Origin: Bacillota bacterium
GTDB lineage: Bacteria; Bacillota_I; Bacilli_A; RF39; UBA660
NCBI GenBank assembly: GCA_023391185.1
Contig: JAEWBI010000047.1
Span: forward strand, 1-33,509
Reading direction: 5' to 3'
Length of the DNA: 33,509 nucleotides
The translations under genes were made by a program, and so were the position numbers. This document shows positions 16,670 to 25,349 of this stretch, piece by piece (position 1 is the first letter of the stretch; the number at the start of each line of letters is the position of its first letter). Below the pieces are notes generated by a model. It had not been told where the DNA came from and did no database searches. It worked only from the letters and a program-made list of their open reading frames with translations.

Positions 16670-17369
16670 TTTTATCACCTTTTAATATAGAGATTATCTT
16701 GTCAGTAAATTTTGCATTATTTAGATTTTCTTTTAAAGCTTCTTCAAGCATACCATTATTTAAAATAACTATTTCATCACATAAATCTAAAGCCAATTCC
16801 ATTATATGTGTAGAAAAAACAATAATATGATCTTTCTTTAATTTCCTAAGCATTTTCTTCATCTCATCAGCAACAACTATATCAAATGAAGTAAGTGGTT
16901 CATCTAAAAGCAGAATTTTAGGGTTAGCAATTATATTAACAAGTAACTGCATTTTATTCTTCATACCATGAGAATAATCCTTCATTAATTTATCTCTATC
17001 ATCATTATCTATCTTCATAAAATCGAAATACTCATCGATTGTTTTTAGTTTTTTTATTTTATCTTTATTTATATCAATAAAGAATTTTAGAAATTCCCTA
17101 CCTGTTAAAAAATCTGGTACTATTGGTGTCGATAAAACATAACCAATATCGTCTGAAACAATGCTTCTTTTTTCATCATCTTCTGTTATAAAAAAAGCTC
17201 CACTGTCTACATCAATATCTTCATTTAAACAATTAAATAATGTTGTCTTACCTGCTCCATTTTTTCCAAGTAACCCATAAATTTTACCTTCTTCAAAAAT
17301 AAAATTTATATCTTTTAATACTTCTTTTTTTTCAAAACTTTTTTTTAAATTTTCAATTACTAATTTCAT
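16662..17369 (-). CDS. ABC transporter ATP-binding protein
   Basis: 235-residue nucleotide-binding subunit. Walker A GKNGAGKT is at residues 35-42, the signature is YSHGMKNKM (132-140), the form common in ABC-2 exporters in place of LSGGQ, Walker B ILLLDEP is at 152-158, and the H-loop histidine is in FSTHIME near 188. It energises the permease encoded immediately downstream (8-base overlap). The start at 17369 follows GAGGTGG. The upstream HAD gene ends 51 bases before, and no terminator separates them, so HAD, ATPase, permease and perhaps ftsI may share a transcript. Confidence 0.95.
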   Translation of the reverse strand: MKLVIENLKKSFEKKEVLKDINFIFEEGKIYGLLGKNGAGKTTLFNCLNEDIDVDSGAFFITEDDEKRSIVSDDIGYVLSTPIVPDFLTGREFLKFFIDINKDKIKKLKTIDEYFDFMKIDNDDRDKLMKDYSHGMKNKMQLLVNIIANPKILLLDEPLTSFDIVVADEMKKMLRKLKKDHIIVFSTHIMELALDLCDEIVILNNGMLEEALKENLNNAKFTDKIISILKGDKND

Positions 17370-17420
17370 AATTCCACCTCAAATATTTTTTTTATCTATA
17401 TAAGTATATCATAACATGTT

Positions 17421-17963
17421 TTATTTAATGTATTTAACTATTTCATTTAATATATCTGTGTTCTTATCAACCTTTATTGTATGTATACCTATTTTATTAG
17501 CGCTTTCTATATTCTCTAAACTATCATCTAATAATAACATTTCTTTTGAATTAATATTAAGGTCTTCTAATATATATTTATAAAACTCTAAATCTGGTTT
17601 GACTAAATTAATTTCAGCAGATATATATATTTTATCTATTAATCTAGTATCAAAATTTGCATTAATATAATCTCTAATATAAGAAACATGATTACTAGCA
17701 ATAACAATAATTAAATCAGGAAAAACAGTTTTTAAATTCTTTAATATATTTGGGAATTTGACTTCATAGATATTATTAATAATATATTTAATATTGTCTT
17801 CAACATTTATATCATTAGATATGGTTTTTCTTATAACTTCTTTATACTCATTATCACTTTTGTTTTTTCCAAATAGTCTTTCCATTTTATCTTGTATTTC
17901 ACTAAGTTCAAATGAATTTTCTCTAACTAATACACCAATTAAATCAAATGCTATTACTTTCAT
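17421..17963 (-). CDS. HAD-superfamily hydrolase (subfamily IA-like)
   Basis: 180-residue HAD-fold protein, probably a small phosphatase or haloacid-dehalogenase relative in the cytoplasm. Motif I is FDLIGVL with nucleophile Asp7, but the usual second Asp (acid/base) two residues later is Ile9, as in FDLxGVL/FDLGNV variants. Motif II is VIASN (Ser90), motif III Lys122 in LVKPD, and motif IV DD at 146-147 in LLLDDSLEN. A helical cap of about 60 residues sits between motifs I and II. A strong AAGGAGTG site precedes the ATG. It follows the terminator of the histidine kinase and precedes the ABC genes. Substrate is unknown; the changed motif I could lower phosphatase activity. Confidence 0.85.
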   Translation of the reverse strand: MKVIAFDLIGVLVRENSFELSEIQDKMERLFGKNKSDNEYKEVIRKTISNDINVEDNIKYIINNIYEVKFPNILKNLKTVFPDLIIVIASNHVSYIRDYINANFDTRLIDKIYISAEINLVKPDLEFYKYILEDLNINSKEMLLLDDSLENIESANKIGIHTIKVDKNTDILNEIVKYIK

Positions 17964-17987
17964 ATTACACTCCTTATATTATATAAA

Positions 17988-18019
17988 TAATAAAAAAGTT
18001 TAGATAAAATCTAAACTTT
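17988..18019 (-). terminator. Intrinsic terminator after the hybrid histidine kinase
   Basis: Perfect 11-bp inverted repeat (AAAGTTTAGAT / ATCTAAACTTT) with a 3-base loop followed on the minus strand by TTTATTATT. It lies just after the kinase stop codon. Confidence 0.88.
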
Positions 18020-18021
18020 CA

Positions 18022-20361
18022 TTACTTAATAAACGTTCTTAAAACTCTATCAAATTCAGACTTTATTATTGGCTTAGATAAATAATCATCGAATCCATCA
18101 GCTAAATATTTTTCACGCGAACCGTCTACTGCATTAGCTGTTAAAACAACAATTGGTCTTTCATATGTTTTTAGTTCTTGTATCTTTTTAAAGGTTTCTA
18201 CTCCGCTCATCTCTGGCATCATATCATCCATGAATATTAAATCATATTTTTCATTACTAATTATCTTATCTAAACATTCTTTCCCGCTTAAGACAAATTC
18301 TACTGTTGGATTATATGGTTTTAAGACTGTTGTTGCTATTTTAATATTAAGTTTATTATCATCAACTATTAATATTCTTTTTCCAGTCAAATCTAGTTGA
18401 GCAACTGCTGATGAAGTATTTAGTGTGATATTATTAGAACCTATATTATTTTCAGGAACTGCTATAGGCGAAACTTCCGGAGTTACTACTTTTGGCTCCT
18501 CAGGAATTATTACCTCTTTTACAGTTATATCATCAATATATGTCGTTAATATTCTAAATAATTCACTTCTATCAATTGGTTTTGATAAATAGTCATTAAA
18601 GCCACTAGCTAAGTATTTTTCTCTTATACCAGTAAGAGCATTTGCTGTCAAAGCAACAACTGGGATACTAAAATTCGGAAGTTTTTTTAATTCATTTAAA
18701 ACTTCTAATCCATTCATATGTGGCATCATGTCATCCATTAGAATTAAATCATATGTTACGTCTGACTTAATTAGATTTATACATTCTTGACCTGATTCAA
18801 CTGTATTAATAGTTGGATTATAATACGACAATAACTTTTTAGCGATTTTCAAATTTAGTTTATTATCATCAACAACTAATATCTTCTTACCTGCTAAATC
18901 TATTTTTGCTTCAATAGGCGAAACTTTTTTATTAATTTCTTCTAGTGGTTTATTTTCAATTCTTTGATCAATAGCTACAGTAAATTTTGACCCCTCACCA
19001 TAAATACTTTGAACGACAATTTTACCACCCATAAGTTCTACTAATTGCTTTGTTATAGCAAGTCCTAAACCAGTTCCTTCAATAGTAGTATTTCTATCTT
19101 CATCAAGTCTTTGAAATTTTGTAAATAATTTATCAATATTTTCTTTCTTTATACCACGTCCTGAGTCTTCTACTGAAACAACTAATCTACATATGTCATT
19201 CATATTAACACACATAACTTTAAAATCAACAAACCCAGTATCAGTATATTTAATTGCATTAGTTAATAAATTAATTATTATCTTTTTGATATTAGAATGA
19301 TCACCATATAAAACAGGTGGAATATCATTAGCAATTGAAACTCTAAAATCTAGTGCTTTATCTCCAAGTCTTGCGATGCTTAATTTTCTTATTGATTCAA
19401 ATAACTCTTTACTATCATAATCAGAACTTATAATTTCAAGTTTTCCTGCTTCAATCTTAGATATATCAAGAATTCCATTCACTATTTCAAGTAGGGTCGC
19501 AGAAGCTCCTATTACATCTATTGCATTCTCTTTAGCTTCTTCAATAGTATCTGCATCTTTTATACATTCAGAAAAACCTACTATTGCATTAAGAGGAGTT
19601 CTAATTTCATGGCTCATACTTGAAAGGAAATCACTCTTTGCATTATTGGCATGTTCAGCTTGTTCCTTAGCAATATTTAACTGTTCTATCATTTTCATAT
19701 CTGGATTTTCTATTGTAAAGTACATTAAAAGTGTAATAAATGTTTCCATTGATGTCATTAATAATAATTGTGGATTATAATGCTGAATTAACATTACAAT
19801 AGCTGCCATAAGAATAAATGATATTAGTGGTATTATTTTTTTTAATTTTATATTTTTTCTTTTTATTAAAATACACATTAAAGTTATAACAATTGATATA
19901 GATGACATTATATAAATAAATTTAACACTAGGTCCATAAGTATAAAGTCCACTACTATCATTATTATAGTATATTGGTAATAGAGCAATAAAAATCATTG
20001 CCAGTGTTGATACAATAAAAAAGAAATACTTTATTCCACTATATTTTCTAATTTTAGTGTTCTCATCATCACTATCTTGAATAATTGAAATTGTTAATAT
20101 ATATATCACATTTAATAGTAGCCATAAAACTAAATATATTAAATATCCTTTTGAAATAATTTCATTAAACAGAGGAAAAACATCCATATTTCTTATAGTA
20201 AAAAAACATGAAATATGAAGTAATTGACCTATAAAATTTGTTATAACTATATACTTATATATTCTATTTTCATAGTTATTAATTCTTTTTTTAGAAAAGT
20301 AAGCCCATATCAACAATATAATATCTAATAATCCAAAAATTTGAAAATAAATTGTTTCCAT
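18022..20361 (-). CDS. Membrane hybrid histidine kinase with two receiver domains
   Basis: 779 residues. About seven membrane segments fill residues 1-218 and form the sensor; there is no recognisable extracytoplasmic domain. A HisKA domain follows with phospho-acceptor His251 in MSHEIRTPLNAI, then a HATPase domain (N box NLLTNAIKY at 364-372, G boxes DSGRGI at 399-404 and GTGLGL at 429-434). Two receiver domains come next, REC1 with Asp543 and Lys594, and REC2 with Asp712 and Lys763, joined by a Pro/Val/Glu-rich linker at about 612-655. No HPt domain or output domain is present, and no response regulator is adjacent, so the phosphorelay partner is elsewhere or absent. GAGGA precedes the ATG; it is monocistronic. 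Confidence 0.93.
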   Translation of the reverse strand: METIYFQIFGLLDIILLIWAYFSKKRINNYENRIYKYIVITNFIGQLLHISCFFTIRNMDVFPLFNEIISKGYLIYLVLWLLLNVIYILTISIIQDSDDENTKIRKYSGIKYFFFIVSTLAMIFIALLPIYYNNDSSGLYTYGPSVKFIYIMSSISIVITLMCILIKRKNIKLKKIIPLISFILMAAIVMLIQHYNPQLLLMTSMETFITLLMYFTIENPDMKMIEQLNIAKEQAEHANNAKSDFLSSMSHEIRTPLNAIVGFSECIKDADTIEEAKENAIDVIGASATLLEIVNGILDISKIEAGKLEIISSDYDSKELFESIRKLSIARLGDKALDFRVSIANDIPPVLYGDHSNIKKIIINLLTNAIKYTDTGFVDFKVMCVNMNDICRLVVSVEDSGRGIKKENIDKLFTKFQRLDEDRNTTIEGTGLGLAITKQLVELMGGKIVVQSIYGEGSKFTVAIDQRIENKPLEEINKKVSPIEAKIDLAGKKILVVDDNKLNLKIAKKLLSYYNPTINTVESGQECINLIKSDVTYDLILMDDMMPHMNGLEVLNELKKLPNFSIPVVALTANALTGIREKYLASGFNDYLSKPIDRSELFRILTTYIDDITVKEVIIPEEPKVVTPEVSPIAVPENNIGSNNITLNTSSAVAQLDLTGKRILIVDDNKLNIKIATTVLKPYNPTVEFVLSGKECLDKIISNEKYDLIFMDDMMPEMSGVETFKKIQELKTYERPIVVLTANAVDGSREKYLADGFDDYLSKPIIKSEFDRVLRTFIK

Positions 20362-20395
20362 ATAATCATTCCTCTATTATCTATCACTATGACAT

Positions 20396-20424
20396 ATTAT
20401 AACATATTTTTTAAATATGTGAAA
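20396..20424 (-). promoter_or_regulatory. Promoter of the hybrid histidine kinase gene
   Basis: Extended -10 TGTTATAAT (hexamer 20396-20401) with a 17-base spacer to a partial -35 TTTCAC (20419-20424) on the minus strand, about 35 bases before the start codon. Confidence 0.65.
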
Positions 20425-20445
20425 ATTTTATTTGATTTTAAATAT

Positions 20446-20474
20446 AGAAAAAGCACTCACCTAAAGTGAATGCT
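20446..20474 (-). terminator. Intrinsic terminator after the AMP-forming ligase
   Basis: 9-bp stem (AGCATTCAC / GTGAGTGCT, one G-T pair) with a 5-base loop and a run of T on the minus strand, 6 bases after the ligase stop codon. Confidence 0.88.
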
Positions 20475-20480
20475 TAACTA

Positions 20481-22289
20481 CTATTTTACTAATTGTTTTT
20501 CTTTATAATAAGTATAATTTTTTTTGTTTGCATCTGTTCTTTTTATTGTATCTTCTATGTTTATTTGTGTAGGTTGAGAGAAATCTTCTAAAGATGAACA
20601 TTTATTTATTAAAACATTTATTATTTCTTCTTTAGATAAATTACAATCACTCTTAAGTGAAATATAAGCTACTGGACTTGGAACAGCTCCTGAATCAGAT
20701 TGGACAACTATACAATCTTCAACTAAGCCTGTAGAAAGTATTACATTTTCTACGTTACCAGAATAAACTTTAACGAAATTCCCTTTACCGTCACTTGTAA
20801 TGAAACATTCCCTTATTCTTCCACCTAATTTAATTAATCTTCCTGCAATACCATGAACTGATCCAAAAGTATCAGAAACAAACCATTTTTTACCATTTTC
20901 ATCAACTACAAAGGATTCTTTTGTTGCTTTTTCATTATTATAATAATCCTGAGCTATAGTTGGACCAGAAAGACATAAAATACCCTCTTGATCTTTTGGT
21001 AAATCTTTTTTTGTTTTTGGATCGATTGCTTTAGCCTCTATACCATTCATTAATAAGAAATATTTATTAAGACCAAATTTAAGTGCAGTGGCACTACCCA
21101 TTTCACCAAAACCAAAACCATCTATTAATAATGGTGAATAACCCAATTCTATAAACATTTTTAATAGTTCTTTTTTCTCTGATATTTGATAAGGTTCACC
21201 ACCAGAAACAATGTATTTTAATTCAGAAAGTTTTTTTATTAAATTTTCTCTATCAAGAGATTTTGAATCAATATTCTCGGCAAGTTCTTTATCTAATAAT
21301 TTATAAAAACTTGGTATAGCTTGTATTTTGTTTGGTTCTTTTTCAAATAAACTGTTAAAATCTAATGCTGTTCCCTCACAATGAGCTGGCATCACTAAAG
21401 TTTTACCTAATAATAATATCATTATTGTACTATTGATAGCAGCATATGGGTATTCATGAGAAACAACCCCAAGTACACTTTCACCATTAGCAACTTTTTC
21501 GTTTGTTGTATTAGAAACAGTTTTAACCATATTAGTATATACTCTATTTGGAATAGAGATAGGTTTTGGTTCACCACTTGAACCACTTGTATATAGTATA
21601 GAAGCAATATCATTACTATATACATCTTCTTCATATGTTTCTTTTATTAAGCTACCTTTTCTTTGAACTTCTTCCCAAGTTGCAATTGTTATATTTGGAT
21701 TCATACTTTTAAAATTATTAATTTTTGATACATCACACTTTGACATAACTATAACATTTTTAATTTTTGTATCAGCAACTATTTTACTTAAAACATCTAT
21801 ATTATTTTCATCTGTAAATATAGTTTTTGAGTCAAAATTCAATATATTATTTTTCAGTTTTTCTTCTTTGGAACCATTGAAAATTCTAGCATTAACTAAT
21901 CCTAAACTATTCATAGCAAAGAATGAAACTATACCTTCTATTGAACTAGCAGCACATATAGAAATTCTCTCACCTTTTTCTGAACCAACAACATAGTGCA
22001 AATAGTTTTTTAAATTTTTTATTTCTTCTTGCATTTCCATGAAAGTTATTTCTTTGTCCTGATTAATTGCTACTGTATTTTTTAATTCTGGGTGTTCTAA
22101 TAATAATTTTTCTAAGCATAAATAAGGTGATTCTATTTTATTAGTCTTACTTATTTCATTCGATTTAACTACTTTATAATGACTTTTCAAATTTTTAAAC
22201 AACAATGCATATGTAACTAGATTACTGACAAGTACACCATTTTTAGATAATTGCATTTTCACATTTTTCATTATTTCTTTAGAATTCAT
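20481..22289 (-). CDS. AMP-dependent synthetase/ligase (ANL superfamily)
   Basis: 602-residue adenylate-forming enzyme, which activates a carboxylic acid as acyl-AMP and passes it to CoA or a carrier. Visible core motifs are the P-loop-like YTSGSSGEPKP at about 233-243, GFGFGEMGS (the A5 region), SDTFG and GRLIKLGGRIRE (A7-A8 regions), and a C-terminal KRTDANKK where A10 places the catalytic Lys. The substrate is not shown; the DegV and HAD genes upstream hint at fatty acids. The ATG at 22289 with GAGGGAATAAT ahead is chosen; the open frame extends 19 codons upstream, but those overlap the -10 and -35 of a good promoter. It is flanked by its own promoter and terminator. Confidence 0.85.
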   Translation of the reverse strand: MNSKEIMKNVKMQLSKNGVLVSNLVTYALLFKNLKSHYKVVKSNEISKTNKIESPYLCLEKLLLEHPELKNTVAINQDKEITFMEMQEEIKNLKNYLHYVVGSEKGERISICAASSIEGIVSFFAMNSLGLVNARIFNGSKEEKLKNNILNFDSKTIFTDENNIDVLSKIVADTKIKNVIVMSKCDVSKINNFKSMNPNITIATWEEVQRKGSLIKETYEEDVYSNDIASILYTSGSSGEPKPISIPNRVYTNMVKTVSNTTNEKVANGESVLGVVSHEYPYAAINSTIMILLLGKTLVMPAHCEGTALDFNSLFEKEPNKIQAIPSFYKLLDKELAENIDSKSLDRENLIKKLSELKYIVSGGEPYQISEKKELLKMFIELGYSPLLIDGFGFGEMGSATALKFGLNKYFLLMNGIEAKAIDPKTKKDLPKDQEGILCLSGPTIAQDYYNNEKATKESFVVDENGKKWFVSDTFGSVHGIAGRLIKLGGRIRECFITSDGKGNFVKVYSGNVENVILSTGLVEDCIVVQSDSGAVPSPVAYISLKSDCNLSKEEIINVLINKCSSLEDFSQPTQINIEDTIKRTDANKKNYTYYKEKQLVK

Positions 22290-22317
22290 ATTATTCCCTC
22301 TTTTTCTAATGACGTTT

Positions 22318-22346
22318 ATACTACCACAATCTTTTCTTTTTGTCAA
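22318..22346 (-). promoter_or_regulatory. Promoter of the AMP-forming ligase gene
   Basis: Consensus -35 TTGACA (22341-22346), 17-base spacer and -10 TAGTAT (22318-22323) on the minus strand. Its position, inside the upstream extension of the ligase frame, supports the ATG at 22289 as the true start. Confidence 0.75.
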
Positions 22347-22461
22347 AACTACACTTTCAGGATTAAATATTAATTGATTTCTACAATTTGAATTATACTC
22401 TTTAAAATAAAATAAAGAAATAGTTTTTATTTAAAAAATTACTTTCTAGTAAACTTTGTAT

Positions 22462-22490
22462 AAAAAAAACAAGTTTTACCTTGTCTTTTT
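22462..22490 (-). terminator. Intrinsic terminator after the DegV/HAD operon
   Basis: ACAAG / CTTGT stem extended by A-T pairs around one bulge, 6-base loop, and a run of eight T on the minus strand. It overlaps the end of the HAD gene and separates that operon from the ligase promoter. Confidence 0.8.
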
Positions 22491-23087
22491 TATTTCATTA
22501 ACTTTATTATTTATTTCCTCAATACCTGTTACAGCAAAGTCAGTTGATCTATTTTCAATAATATTGATATTAAAATTATAACTTCCATTATCTATAAACT
22601 GATTAAAATCATTTCTTTTCACTAAAAAAGTAACATCTTTTAAATCACTATTACTTTTATCTATATGCATTAAAAATAAAATGGGATTTACATTTGGATA
22701 ATCATCAATATATATGAAATCACTTACTTGTGAATCTGGAATAATAGTACTAAAAGAATTTATTAAACCAGCCATTTGTGTACCTTTAGCACTATCTTTA
22801 GTAAGTTTTTTTGGAGCACATCCATCATATATATAACCATCTACACCAAATTGTGGTCCTACAATGGTACTTAATTTTGATTCTTCTAAAATAGGAAGTA
22901 AGTTATTGTTAACTATTTCTTCAATTTCTTTGCAAGAAGCACTTGATACAAAACAAAATACAGTCTGATCTAGTCCCAATTGCTTCTTTATATCTTCAAT
23001 ACTTCTTAATAATTCAATTTTTTTCCTATTATCTAGTGCATTATATGTGCCTTCTATGTCTGAACAAACTAATAAAGTCTTTTTCAT
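22476..23087 (-). CDS. HAD-superfamily phosphatase
   Basis: 203-residue HAD-fold protein. Motif I is CSDIEGTYN with nucleophile Asp10 and Glu12 in the acid/base place, a DxE form seen in enolase-phosphatase and ThrH-type enzymes. Motif II is FVSSAS near residue 50, a Lys near KKLTKDSAKG fits motif III, and motif IV is IYIDDYPN near 146-153. The substrate is unknown. It is the last gene of a five-gene operon and starts 9 bases after the DegV stop with an AAGGTG site, so it may act on the same pathway as the DegV protein, for example a phosphorylated lipid or sugar intermediate; this last point is inference. Confidence 0.8.
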   Translation of the reverse strand: MKKTLLVCSDIEGTYNALDNRKKIELLRSIEDIKKQLGLDQTVFCFVSSASCKEIEEIVNNNLLPILEESKLSTIVGPQFGVDGYIYDGCAPKKLTKDSAKGTQMAGLINSFSTIIPDSQVSDFIYIDDYPNVNPILFLMHIDKSNSDLKDVTFLVKRNDFNQFIDNGSYNFNINIIENRSTDFAVTGIEEINNKVNEIKKTR

Positions 23088-23096
23088 ATTTTCACC

Positions 23097-23993
23097 TTAT
23101 TTCATTTTCTTAACTAAACTTATGCCACATAAATCCCTACAACCATAAGCTGCAACTGCAGAAGGAAAATCCTTTTCAATAACTTCTTTGAAATACTTTA
23201 ATGATTTTATATAATCTTTTATTTCATCCATTTCAACTTTATCTTTTAAAACATTGCCTACTACTACTAAATTATTATCATAATCTTCAACATTTTCTTC
23301 ATTAACAATATTTGCAACTAACTGTCTAAAACAGTTATGTGTTTTGCCTCTTAAGATACCGTCTTGAACTAAATTACCGTTGTTATTAAACTGAACTTTA
23401 AATTTAAAACCAGTTCTAACTGCAGCACTAGCTAAAATAAGTTTTGCTTTATCAGTAGTAGACATATCTGTTTTATTACGCCCACTTCTTATAAACCCAT
23501 CAGGATTTGGCACAAAGAAAGTAGTTTTAATATACTTTTTAAATTCTTCTAATTTATCAATAACTTCTGTAGCCTGAAGTCCACTATTAATTAAATTTTT
23601 AGCATATTCAGATATTATTATACCTCCAGTTGTTGCATTTAGTGTATCTACTACATATACGCTATTATCATAATCTTCATTAACTAAATTGGCAACCAAA
23701 TTAGAAAGATTATAACTTCCTTCACTTATGCCACTACTCATACTTAAATGAATGACATCATTACCATTTACTAAGTGTTTTGTAAAATCATTTCTATAAC
23801 TATCAAATAATGGTGAAGACGTTTTGTAAGTGTAACCTTTCTCTAAATCTTCAATAATTTTTTTATTATTAATATTTAAACCATCTAGATACTCTTTTCC
23901 ATCAGTATCACATAATATTTGAACAGGTATTTTATCAACACCATCATCTAGTGTACCAACTCCGCTATCAACTGTAAGCATAACTTTTTTCAT
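23097..23993 (-). CDS. DegV family fatty-acid-binding protein (FakB-like)
   Basis: 298 residues, the usual DegV length. DegV/FakB proteins hold a fatty acid so that FakA can phosphorylate it. Seen here are the N-terminal LTVDSGVGT strand-turn (where TDSxxDL is usual), the KTSSP block at 57-61 that contacts the carboxylate, LSMSSGISEGSYN at 83-95, VVDTLNATTGG, and a divergent FIRSGR where GGR is usual. No FakA kinase (Dak-domain) gene is in the window. A GGGGGAA site precedes the ATG. It is the fourth gene of the operon starting at 25305, between an unknown gene (20 bases upstream) and the HAD phosphatase (9 bases downstream). Confidence 0.9.
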   Translation of the reverse strand: MKKVMLTVDSGVGTLDDGVDKIPVQILCDTDGKEYLDGLNINNKKIIEDLEKGYTYKTSSPLFDSYRNDFTKHLVNGNDVIHLSMSSGISEGSYNLSNLVANLVNEDYDNSVYVVDTLNATTGGIIISEYAKNLINSGLQATEVIDKLEEFKKYIKTTFFVPNPDGFIRSGRNKTDMSTTDKAKLILASAAVRTGFKFKVQFNNNGNLVQDGILRGKTHNCFRQLVANIVNEENVEDYDNNLVVVGNVLKDKVEMDEIKDYIKSLKYFKEVIEKDFPSAVAAYGCRDLCGISLVKKMK

Positions 23994-24013
23994 TTATATT
24001 CCCCCAATATATG

Positions 24014-24460
24014 CTATTTTAATTTAACTTTACTTTTAGACTTATTATAGTAGTATTCTTTTTTACTATTACCACATATAATTTCATGTTTAATTACTTT
24101 ATTTAATATAGTAAACTTATCAAGTATTCGGTAGACTTTCTTCTCATTAGCTTCAATTTCCCCAAGCCTCGTAATTAAACTATCAATGTATATCGTGCTT
24201 TTGTCTAAATATATCTCTCCTTCAATACATCTATTTTCTTTATCTATATTAAAAAAGCCTGACATATATATAATATTATCACTATCTTTTTTTAAATGAA
24301 GACTAATTAGATTACCTTTTTTAATACCATTTATAGGATATACAGTATCACTTAATTCACACGTTTTTTCTATTAAATCAAGAAAAAACAAATGTAATTC
24401 TCTTGGAAGATTTGCAGGAAAGAGATGTTCAAATGCAAGAACATCTAATTTATTTTTCAA
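24014..24460 (-). CDS. Conserved-looking soluble protein of unknown function, TTG start
   Basis: About 148 residues, no membrane segment or signal peptide. The middle (ISLHLKKDSDNIIYMSGFF) and a later EGEIYLDKSTIYIDS suggest a beta-rich domain; the C-terminus is very Lys-rich (KKEYYYNKSKSKVKLK). I recognise no family. The start chosen is TTG at 24460 with AAGGGAG seven bases ahead; a TTG seven codons upstream lacks a ribosome site. It overlaps the GtrA-family gene by 11 bases, so the two are translationally coupled. Its place between GtrA-family and DegV genes suggests a lipid or envelope function, but nothing in the protein proves it. Confidence 0.65.
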   Translation of the reverse strand: MKNKLDVLAFEHLFPANLPRELHLFFLDLIEKTCELSDTVYPINGIKKGNLISLHLKKDSDNIIYMSGFFNIDKENRCIEGEIYLDKSTIYIDSLITRLGEIEANEKKVYRILDKFTILNKVIKHEIICGNSKKEYYYNKSKSKVKLK

Positions 24461-24884
24461 TTTTATCTCCCTTAAAAACAAATAACTTACTTAAAATGTA
24501 GTTTCCTATTGTAACAATAACTTGAGATACCAATTTTCCTATTTTATCATTTCCCTTAAAAACAGTAACAATAATAAACATAGCAAACATGTCCATAAGA
24601 AGAGTGATAACTCTTGATGATGTAAATGAACATATCTCCTTAAATATATTCTTATTCTTGCTTTTAAATACAAATACCCTATTCGTTATATAGGCAAAAG
24701 CAACAGCGCATACCCATGATATTATATTTGCTACTTGCAATTGCCAACCTATATTAGGATCTAAAAAAGTTACAACACACAGATAATAAGTACTTAAACT
24801 TACAACAGTAGTAAGAACTCCTACTATTAAGTAATTAACTATCTCTTCATATTTCTTATATATTTTTTTTACATACAACACCAT
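24450..24884 (-). CDS. GtrA-family membrane protein (lipid-linked sugar flippase type)
   Basis: 144 residues with four membrane segments (about 14-36, 48-66, 84-106 and 112-134), the GtrA layout. Family features are NYLIVGVLTTVVSL at the first segment, YITNRVFVFKS after the second, and NYILSKLFVFKG at the end. GtrA/GtcA proteins help move undecaprenyl-phosphate-linked sugars across the membrane for glycosylation of surface polymers. In B. subtilis GtcA works with the glycosyltransferase CsbB and with YfhO in lipoteichoic acid glycosylation; a YfhO gene lies about 2 kb away here, but no CsbB-like gene is in the window. It starts 1 base after the upstream stop and overlaps the next gene. Confidence 0.88.
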   Translation of the reverse strand: MVLYVKKIYKKYEEIVNYLIVGVLTTVVSLSTYYLCVVTFLDPNIGWQLQVANIISWVCAVAFAYITNRVFVFKSKNKNIFKEICSFTSSRVITLLMDMFAMFIIVTVFKGNDKIGKLVSQVIVTIGNYILSKLFVFKGDKIEK

Positions 24885-24885
24885 A

Positions 24886-25305
24886 CTAAACCTCTTGTTC
24901 TATCGATAATAATTTATTAACATTAACTAATTCCTGTAAATTTGATTTTATTACATCGTAATTACTTGTATTTTCAATTATCATTATATATTTTGTATTC
25001 TCTATTATTTTATTTACTGTAATAGGATTCAACTGCAATATAGTACTTATTTCGTTATACTGAACCTCTATATATCCTTCTGCTATTTTATTACCAAAAG
25101 TCACTTCTACTTTATACTGATTATTATCACTTAATTGAAAATATAAACTATCTTCACTAATACACTCATCTTTATTAATTAAATCATTTTTGAGCTTAAC
25201 TATCTTATTTTCATACATTACTGTTAGAGTAAAAAACACATAAAAAATAATTAATACTAGTATTGTTACTTCTGAATTTCTTGCTAAAAATTTCATTATT
25301 CTCAA
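24886..25305 (-). CDS. Bitopic membrane protein of unknown function, probable TTG start
   Basis: About 139 residues with a single hydrophobic segment near the N-terminus (about 11-31) followed by a polar extracytoplasmic domain of ~105 residues with alternating beta-like pattern (QYKVEVTFGNKIAEGYIEVQ) and few charged clusters. No family recognised. Three in-frame starts are possible: GTG 25314, TTG 25305 and ATG 25296. The TTG has the best placed site (AGGTGA then 5 bases), the spacing used by other genes here; the GTG lies inside that site. It opens the GtrA/DegV/HAD operon, behind an extended -10 promoter in the divergent intergenic region. Confidence 0.65.
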   Translation of the reverse strand: MRIMKFLARNSEVTILVLIIFYVFFTLTVMYENKIVKLKNDLINKDECISEDSLYFQLSDNNQYKVEVTFGNKIAEGYIEVQYNEISTILQLNPITVNKIIENTKYIMIIENTSNYDVIKSNLQELVNVNKLLSIEQEV

Positions 25306-25322
25306 TTCTATCACCTAGTACA

Positions 25323-25331
25323 ATTATAACA
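25323..25331 (-). promoter_or_regulatory. Extended -10 promoter of the GtrA/DegV/HAD operon
   Basis: TGTTATAAT on the minus strand, 18 bases before the chosen TTG start; the -35 position is weak. It lies back to back with the promoter at 25350. Confidence 0.65.
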
Positions 25332-25349
25332 TGAAATTGCATAAAATTA

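Noticed and set aside
22360..22470. Gap between the HAD gene and the ligase promoter examined for a small RNA or riboswitch
   Set aside because: Only a terminator and AT-rich sequence were seen, with no conserved RNA block or convincing stem other than the terminator.
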